Assembly: GCF_963422335.1 (NCBI RefSeq)
Contig: NZ_OY729424.1
Span: 5,146,001 to 5,210,000 of the forward strand
Length of the DNA stretch: 64,000 bases
Source of the DNA: an uncultured Roseateles sp.
GTDB taxonomy: Bacteria; Pseudomonadota; Gammaproteobacteria; Burkholderiales; Burkholderiaceae_C
Direction: 5' to 3'
Part shown: in pieces, positions 59,093-64,000 of the stretch
Numbering within the stretch: position 1 is the first letter of the stretch
Layout: each line of letters starts with the position of its first letter
Notes under the pieces: model-generated
Seen by the model: only the letters and a program-made list of their open reading frames with translations
Told to the model about the DNA's origin: nothing
Database searches by the model: none
Translations under genes and position numbers: made by a program

Positions 59093-59332
59093 TCAGTTCA
59101 GCAGCGCGCGTTGGCGCTCATCCACCCAGGCCAGGCCCTGGCGGGTGGCATAGGCCTGAGCTTCCTCGGGGCTGGTGAACGGTTGGACAAAGCGCAACAC
59201 ACGGTCGTGGGTGGCGCTGCCACGGCCCGAGCGAATCGAGACCGAGGCGAGGTAGTGGCCGCATGCGGCCAGTTTGGACAGAGGTGAGACAAGGTATTTG
59301 CCCACCTCAACATTTTTATAGATGTTGTTCAT
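59093..59332 (-). CDS. Small conserved-looking hypothetical protein
   Basis: The 79-residue protein starts MNNIYKNVEVGKYLVSPLSK, then CGHYLASVSIRSGRGSATHD and FVQPFTSPEEAQAYATRQGL, ending AWVDERQRALLN. It has no signal peptide and looks like a small beta-hairpin plus helix. I recall similar short proteins in Burkholderiales, without a named function. ATG 59332 is used; the open frame to 59359 has no better start. Confidence 0.6.
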   Translation of the reverse strand: MNNIYKNVEVGKYLVSPLSKLAACGHYLASVSIRSGRGSATHDRVLRFVQPFTSPEEAQAYATRQGLAWVDERQRALLN

Positions 59333-59787
59333 GAGGTGTGGGCCGGGATTCAGCATCACGGCGCCAGTTCAGGGTGAAACGCGACCTGCAATCTGCGGGT
59401 CGAGACGGTTTCGGTCGAGTCGGGCCCTGGGCGTGGCATGCGCATGGGGCCGAACGGGCGCTGAACGGTGAAGCCAAGGCGTTGGCGCGCCGGCTAGAAG
59501 CTCAGAGGTGGGATCTCAGGGGGTGCCGAAGAGTCATCAGCACTTTGTTTGATCTGGCGGGTCAGCGTAGGCGCAGTTTGCTGCTGTTCGTTCGCTGGGG
59601 GCCGCTTGTTGCATCGGACGTTGGGGGCTTTGGGGGAGCCTGCCGTCCTAGGCCTTGCACAAGACGCAAGACCGCACACCGAAGCCCGAAGTGTAGCAGC
59701 ATTGCGGCAAGCCCCATTCTCGACGCGCACGGACAGGCGTTGCCTGTACAGTACGGCGCGCTACTGCTCCAGCCAATCCAAGCCCCC
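59333..59787. other. Non-coding interval of about 450 bp upstream of lspA
   Basis: I see no supported gene in this interval. Reverse-strand frames (59494-59730 and 59562-59795) have no family match and low-complexity, arginine- and cysteine-rich translations. It contains the likely lspA promoter: a TACAGT hexamer at 59747-59752 could be its -10 element. The rest may be decayed or inserted DNA, or hold an RNA I cannot recognise. Confidence 0.45.
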
Positions 59788-60291
59788 ATGACCAAGACCT
59801 ATCGTGCTTCCGCCACCTCCCGCCCCCTGCTGATCTGGCTGGCTCTGGCCCTGATCGTGATCCTGGCCGACCAGTTCACCAAGACCTTGATACTGGGTCA
59901 GTTCCAGCTTGGCGACAGCCGCTATGTGACCGGCTTCTTCAACCTCGTGCGTGCGCACAACACCGGGGCGGCGTTCAACTTTCTGGCCGGCGCCGGCGGC
60001 TGGCAGCGCTGGTTCTTTGTCGGGCTCGGCGCGGTGGCCACTGTTTTCATCGTCGTGATGCTGCGCAAGCACGGCGGGCAGACCCTGTTTGCCACCGCGC
60101 TGTCGCTGATTCTGGGCGGCGCGCTGGGCAATGTGCTCGACCGGCTGCTGCATGGCTATGTGGTGGACTTTCTGCAGTTCCACTGGGCCGGCTGGTACTT
60201 CCCCTCATTCAATGTGGCCGACAGCGCGATCACGCTGGGCGCCATCCTGCTGATCTGGGACGAGTTGCGGCGCGTGCGCCGGGGTGCCTAG
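59788..60291 (+). CDS. lspA: Lipoprotein signal peptidase (signal peptidase II)
   Basis: The 167-residue membrane aspartic protease cleaves prolipoproteins after lipidation. It has four helices, the conserved HNTGAAFNFLAG, GGALGNVLDRLLHGYVVDF with catalytic Asp118, and FNVADSAITLG with catalytic Asp145. ATG 59788 starts the usual short cytoplasmic N-terminus. Normally it follows ileS directly; here 1.4 kb of other sequence intervenes. It would process lipoproteins such as the efflux channel at 18414. Confidence 0.95.
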   Translation: MTKTYRASATSRPLLIWLALALIVILADQFTKTLILGQFQLGDSRYVTGFFNLVRAHNTGAAFNFLAGAGGWQRWFFVGLGAVATVFIVVMLRKHGGQTLFATALSLILGGALGNVLDRLLHGYVVDFLQFHWAGWYFPSFNVADSAITLGAILLIWDELRRVRRGA

Positions 60292-60337
60292 GTAAACCAC
60301 GGCTGGAAAATTCGCTGCCGAGGCTTAGCCTTGACCC

Positions 60338-61129
60338 ATGAGCGATCCCCAGACCCAGCAGACTCCGGCCCCACCCGACGAATCGTCCCCGTTCACGATC
60401 ACGCTCAACACCCTGGGCTGGCGCCAGCCGTTCCAATGGCTGGGTATGGGTTTCAAGGACTTTCTGCGCCATCCCGGCATCGGCCTGTTCTACGGTTTTT
60501 GCTTCATGGCCATGGGCTGGGGCCTGCTGGCGGTCTACCACCGTGCACCGGCCTATATGCTGGCGCTGTCGGCCGGCTTTCTGCTGATGGGGCCGTTTCT
60601 GTGCATGGGTCTGTACCAGGTCAGCATGCGCCTGGAGCGCGGCATCGCGCCCGATCTCGGTGACTCCATCCTCGCCTGGGAATCGCATATGGGTCAGATG
60701 GCCATCTTCGGCACCGTGCTGCTGATTCTGGAGATGGTTTGGGCCCGCGCCGCGCTGGTGATCTTTGCCGTCAGCTTCGATGGCATGCCCGATCTCTCCG
60801 GCTCTATCACCAAGCTGCTGGCGCCCGAGAACCTGGCCTTCATCATCACCTACCTGGGCGTCGGAGCGGTCTTTGCCGGCCTGATCTATGCCGTCAGCGT
60901 GATCTCCATCCCGATGATGCTGGACCAGCAGGTGGACGCCATCACCGCCGGCCTGACCAGCCTGCGTCTGGTGCTGACGCAGACCGGCGTGATGCTGCTG
61001 TGGGGTGCGCTGATCACCGGGCTGGTGGTGCTGGCCCTGCTGCCGGGCTTTGCCGGCCTGCTGATCGTCGGGCCGGTGCTGGGCCATGCCAGCTGGCATG
61101 CCTACCGCGCCGCGGTCGCTTCGACGTGA
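60338..61129 (+). CDS. DUF2189 family integral membrane protein
   Basis: The 263-residue protein has about six helices and the N-terminal segment TLGWRQPFQWLGMGFKDFLR typical of DUF2189, with the hydrophobic region beginning at about residue 45. A paired Gly/Pro-rich loop (VISIPMMLDQQVDAITAGLT) is characteristic. Function unknown; often found next to cytochrome oxidase or stress genes in other genomes, but no such neighbour is here. ATG 60338 is the first in frame. It is 47 bases after lspA, so it could share its transcript. Confidence 0.85.
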   Translation: MSDPQTQQTPAPPDESSPFTITLNTLGWRQPFQWLGMGFKDFLRHPGIGLFYGFCFMAMGWGLLAVYHRAPAYMLALSAGFLLMGPFLCMGLYQVSMRLERGIAPDLGDSILAWESHMGQMAIFGTVLLILEMVWARAALVIFAVSFDGMPDLSGSITKLLAPENLAFIITYLGVGAVFAGLIYAVSVISIPMMLDQQVDAITAGLTSLRLVLTQTGVMLLWGALITGLVVLALLPGFAGLLIVGPVLGHASWHAYRAAVAST

Positions 61130-61211
61130 TTCATTTGAACTAGGGGGTGCGAAGCCCCAATCGCCCCCGCTTGCGGCATGATGCAGGCGCAACGCCACTT
61201 CGCCGCGCGCC

Positions 61212-62717
61212 ATGCTCGATTTCAGTTGCCTCACGCATTACGAATGGCTGGATGTGCCGGTCTGGGTGTTCGACCACGCCTGCCAGCGCAATCTCTGGGC
61301 CAATGCGGCGGCACTGAATCTGTGGCGGGCCGACAGCGAGGCCGAGTTCCTCGGTCGCGATATGTCGGACTCGAGCGAGAGCGCGCGGCTGCGCCTCAAT
61401 CTCACCGCCGCCGAGCATGCCAAGGGCCAGGTGATACGCGAGCAGTGGACGCTCTATCCCAAGGGCCATCCGGTCACCACCACCCTGGTCTCGCGCGGCA
61501 TCCTCACCGACGAGGGCCGGCAGGTGATGCTGTTCGCCTCCGACCCGCTGTCCACCAGCTTCGACAAGGCCATGCTGCGCGGCATCGAGGCGTTGCAGCA
61601 CACCTCGGTGCGCATCGCGATGTTCAATCTGCGCGACGGCAAGGCGCTGATGCTGAACCCGGCCGCCGCCGCCGCCTTCGGTTCTCTGCACCAGGGTCGT
61701 GATGCAGTGGGATTTGCCACGCTGTTTGCCGACGTCGAAGTGCCGGCGCGCATTCTCGGTCAGGTGAGGCGCGGCCAGACCTTCAGTGCCGACCTGGAGC
61801 TCATCACCACCATCGGCCGGCGCTGGCATGGGCTGGACGCGCGGCCGATGCGCGACCCGGTCAGCGGCGAGCTGGTGCTGCAGCTCAATGCCCGCGACAT
61901 CGCCGACCTGAAGGCCACGCAGGCGATGCTGGAGGCAGCCCGCCAGGCGGCCGAGGCGGCCAGCCAGTCCAAGAGCAGCTTCCTGGCCCATATGAGTCAC
62001 GAGATCCGCACACCGATGAATGGCGTGCTGGGCCTGACCGAGCTGGTGCTGCAGACCCAGCTGGACGAGCGCCAGCGCAAGTTCATCGAGCTGGCGCACA
62101 ACTCGGCCAAGGGGTTGATGGTCATCATCAACGACCTGCTGGACGTGGCCAAGGTCGAGTCGGGCCGCATCGTCGTCGATCAGGCGCCGTTCTCGCTGCA
62201 TGGCTGCCTGCGCGAATCGCTGCATCCGCTGCTGCTGCAGGCACATAACCGCGGTATCACGCTGAAGGTGCTGGTGCAGCCGGCGGTGGCCGATCAGCTG
62301 CTGGGCGACGCGCTGCGGCTGCGCCAGGTGCTGATCAATCTGGTCGGCAATGCGCTGAAATTCACCGAGCGGGGCGAGGTGCGCGTCGAGGTCGAGATGC
62401 TGGACGATCACCCGGCCGCGGCCGACGCGCAGGCGCAGCAACGCCTGCGCTTTGCCGTGCACGACACCGGCATCGGCATGACGCGCGAGCAGGTCCAGCA
62501 CGTCTTCGACCCCTTCACCCAGGCCGACAGCAGCATCACCCGCCGCTACGGCGGCACCGGACTGGGCCTGACCATCGTGCACCGGCTGGTGCAGCTGATG
62601 GGCGGCCAGATCGACGTCGAGAGCCTGCCCGGCGTGGGCAGCTGCTTCAGCTTCGAGTTGCAGCTGCGGCGTGTCTGCGCCGCAGCGCCCGAGACTTCAG
62701 GGCAGCAGCACACCTGA
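61212..62717 (+). CDS. Soluble sensor histidine kinase with PAS domains
   Basis: The 501-residue kinase has no signal peptide or membrane helix. It has two PAS-like sensory regions (about residues 10-125 and 130-245), the H-box SHEIRTPMNGVLG with His263, the ATPase N-box INLVGNALKFTERGEV, DTGIGM and GGTGLGLTIV. It has no receiver domain, so it must signal to a separate response regulator that is not in the window. The ATG 61212 begins the first PAS. Its last 21 bases overlap the end of the convergent oxidoreductase gene. Confidence 0.88.
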   Translation: MLDFSCLTHYEWLDVPVWVFDHACQRNLWANAAALNLWRADSEAEFLGRDMSDSSESARLRLNLTAAEHAKGQVIREQWTLYPKGHPVTTTLVSRGILTDEGRQVMLFASDPLSTSFDKAMLRGIEALQHTSVRIAMFNLRDGKALMLNPAAAAAFGSLHQGRDAVGFATLFADVEVPARILGQVRRGQTFSADLELITTIGRRWHGLDARPMRDPVSGELVLQLNARDIADLKATQAMLEAARQAAEAASQSKSSFLAHMSHEIRTPMNGVLGLTELVLQTQLDERQRKFIELAHNSAKGLMVIINDLLDVAKVESGRIVVDQAPFSLHGCLRESLHPLLLQAHNRGITLKVLVQPAVADQLLGDALRLRQVLINLVGNALKFTERGEVRVEVEMLDDHPAAADAQAQQRLRFAVHDTGIGMTREQVQHVFDPFTQADSSITRRYGGTGLGLTIVHRLVQLMGGQIDVESLPGVGSCFSFELQLRRVCAAAPETSGQQHT

Positions 62718-63689
62718 ACCGGTCGTCTTGCGTGCTTCCAGGTCGCGGTGCGCCCGGGGCGCATCGGCCAGCGGGTAGCGTTGGTCGATACGGATCTTGA
62801 CCTGGCCGCTACCGACCACGGCGAACAACTCGTCAGCCATGGCCTGCGTGTTCTCGCGCGTGGCCAGATGGGTGAACAGCGTCGGCCGGGTCAGGTAGAT
62901 CGAGCCTTTGGCGGCCAGCGTGCCCACTGCCACCGGTGCCGGCGGACCGGAGGCGGCGCCGAAGCTGGCCAGCAGGCCAAAAGGCTGCAGGCAGTCCAGC
63001 GAGCCATCCCAGGTGTCCTTGCCGACCGAGTCGTAGACCACCTTGACGCCGCGGCCACCGGTGATGTCCTTGACCCGGGCGACGAAGTTCTCGGTCCGGT
63101 AGTTGATGGTGAAGGCCGCGCCCAGTTCGGCGGCCAGCGCACATTTCTCGTCCGAGCCGGCCGTGCCTATCAGCTGCAGCCCCAACGCCCGCGCCCATTG
63201 GCAGGCGATCAGGCCCACACCGCCGGCGGCGGCATGGAAGAGCACGAAGTCGCCTGCCTGCAGCCCGCCCTGGGGCAGGGTGCGGCGCAGCAGGTACTGG
63301 GCGGTCAGGCCCTTGAGCATCATCGCCGCACCGGTCTCGAAGTCGATGGCGTCCGGCAATCGCACCACATTGCGGGCCGGCATCACGCGGGCCGTGCAAT
63401 AGCTGCCGGGTGGCTGGCTGGCATAGGCGGCGCGGTCGCCCACGGCCAGGTGGGCGACGCCCTCGCCCACCGCCTCTATCACCCCCGCCCCCTCGCCGCC
63501 GATGCCGAAGGGCGTCGGCAGCGGATAGGCACCGCTGCGGTGATAGACGTCGATGTAGTTGATGCCGCAGGCATGGTGGCGTATGCGCACCTCGCCCGGG
63601 CCGGGGTCGCCGACCTCGACCTCCACCAGCTGCATGGCATCGGCGTCACCGGGCTGCTGTACCTTGATCGCGCGTTCACGGCTGCTCAT
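62697..63689 (-). CDS. NADPH:quinone reductase-type zinc-free MDR oxidoreductase
   Basis: The 330-residue protein has the quinone-oxidoreductase (QorA) pattern: GPGEVRIRHHACGINYIDVY, FGIGGEGAGVIEAVGEGV, the NADPH loop VLFHAAAGGVGLIACQWARA and GGRGVKVVYDSVGKDTWDGS. It lacks the structural zinc cysteines and so fits the zinc-free group. It would reduce quinones with NADPH. ATG 63689 (MSSRERAIKV) is used; ATG 63707 and 63704 are upstream alternatives. It overlaps the kinase gene at the 3' end. Confidence 0.9.
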   Translation of the reverse strand: MSSRERAIKVQQPGDADAMQLVEVEVGDPGPGEVRIRHHACGINYIDVYHRSGAYPLPTPFGIGGEGAGVIEAVGEGVAHLAVGDRAAYASQPPGSYCTARVMPARNVVRLPDAIDFETGAAMMLKGLTAQYLLRRTLPQGGLQAGDFVLFHAAAGGVGLIACQWARALGLQLIGTAGSDEKCALAAELGAAFTINYRTENFVARVKDITGGRGVKVVYDSVGKDTWDGSLDCLQPFGLLASFGAASGPPAPVAVGTLAAKGSIYLTRPTLFTHLATRENTQAMADELFAVVGSGQVKIRIDQRYPLADAPRAHRDLEARKTTGSGVLLP

Positions 63690-63776
63690 GTCCTGTCTCC
63701 ACATCAAGAGTTGATCTCCGGTATCGTGCCAGCAATCCGGAACGCCCGCTCGGCAGCCCCTCTTTCCCCGACCCCG

Positions 63777-64000
63777 ATGACACTCACACCACGTATCGCC
63801 CTGCTCCTCCTGCTGCCGCCCCTGCTGTGGGCCGGCAATGCCATCGTCGGCCGGCTGGCGGTGGGCAGCATCTCACCGCTGCTGCTCAATCTCATACGCT
63901 GGGGCCTGGCCCTGGTCCTGCTGCTGCCGCTCGGGTGGCGGGCGCTGCGGCGCCCGACCGAGGTGCTGCAGCGCTGGCGCTATCTGGCGCCGCTGGGCCT
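63777..64000 (+). CDS. EamA/DMT-family transporter, N-terminal part
   Basis: The window ends 224 bases into this gene (74 codons). It starts MTLTPRIALLLLLPPLLWAG, then NAIVGRLAVGSISPLLLNLI and RWGLALVLLLPLGW, the first two helices of an EamA-type exporter (the NAIVGR motif is typical). It is the second DMT gene in the window. The ATG is 63777, and it is divergent from the quinone oxidoreductase. Confidence 0.82.
   Translation, partial: MTLTPRIALLLLLPPLLWAGNAIVGRLAVGSISPLLLNLIRWGLALVLLLPLGWRALRRPTEVLQRWRYLAPLG

Noticed and set aside
59494..59795. Reverse-strand frames upstream of lspA.
   Set aside because: Short, without a ribosome site or recognisable family; one overlaps the lspA start.

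Overview
The window is a gene-dense, high-GC chromosomal stretch of a betaproteobacterium, most probably a Burkholderiales member of the Rubrivivax/Leptothrix/Roseateles type. This rests on the gene order mdh | gntR-sdhCDAB-sdhE-gltA, an FNR-type promoter in front of a PhaC-FabI-Pta-AckA cluster, a PEP-CTERM protein, and many overlapping or ATGA-coupled genes. I saw no rRNA, tRNA, CRISPR array, phage or intact insertion sequence. All family calls come from reading the translations; no database was searched.

Layout. 1-7100: end of a heavy-metal RND pump, a spermidine-synthase-like methyltransferase, a DUF2235 (Tle1-like) hydrolase, an isolated PEP-CTERM protein, a small protein, a LysR regulator, a HIT-like protein and an EamA transporter. 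7185-11499: a chemotaxis receptor facing a cytochrome b561 / OmpR-type regulator / histidine kinase operon. 11684-15138: a CDF exporter translationally coupled to a P-type ATPase. 15127-27333: a divergent TetR gene and a long co-directional cluster phaC-fabI-OMP-HlyD-RbbA-YhhJ-(MaoC-Pta)-ackA. It combines polyester, fatty-acid and acetyl-phosphate metabolism with a complete tripartite ABC exporter. The divergent promoter carries two adjacent perfect palindromes, one FNR-type and one TetR-type. 27368-29806: a lipase-like hydrolase and small envelope proteins.

29964-42301 is a TCA-cycle block. Reading leftward are gntR, sdhC, sdhD, sdhA, sdhB, sdhE and gltA; reading rightward are mdh, a CoA-ester lyase, a secreted protein, a VapBC-like toxin-antitoxin pair and acnB. 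A 14-bp perfect palindrome between gntR and mdh is the probable GntR operator. A non-coding stretch of about 560 bp, rich in inverted repeats (42364-42928), separates acnB from a MocR/PdxR regulator and its divergent flavin-binding partner. 45238-47724: a YCII/DGPF protein, an ECF42-like sigma factor and an exported methyltransferase-like protein.

47727-64000: a 1705-residue hybrid histidine kinase with CHASE, several PAS, two receiver and HPt modules; exonuclease I; ribF and ileS; then two small reverse-strand genes and about 450 bp of apparently empty sequence that split lspA from ileS; a DUF2189 membrane protein; a soluble PAS histidine kinase; a quinone oxidoreductase; and the start of a second EamA transporter, cut by the window end. 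Several convergent gene pairs abut or overlap at their stop codons, leaving no intergenic space for terminators.
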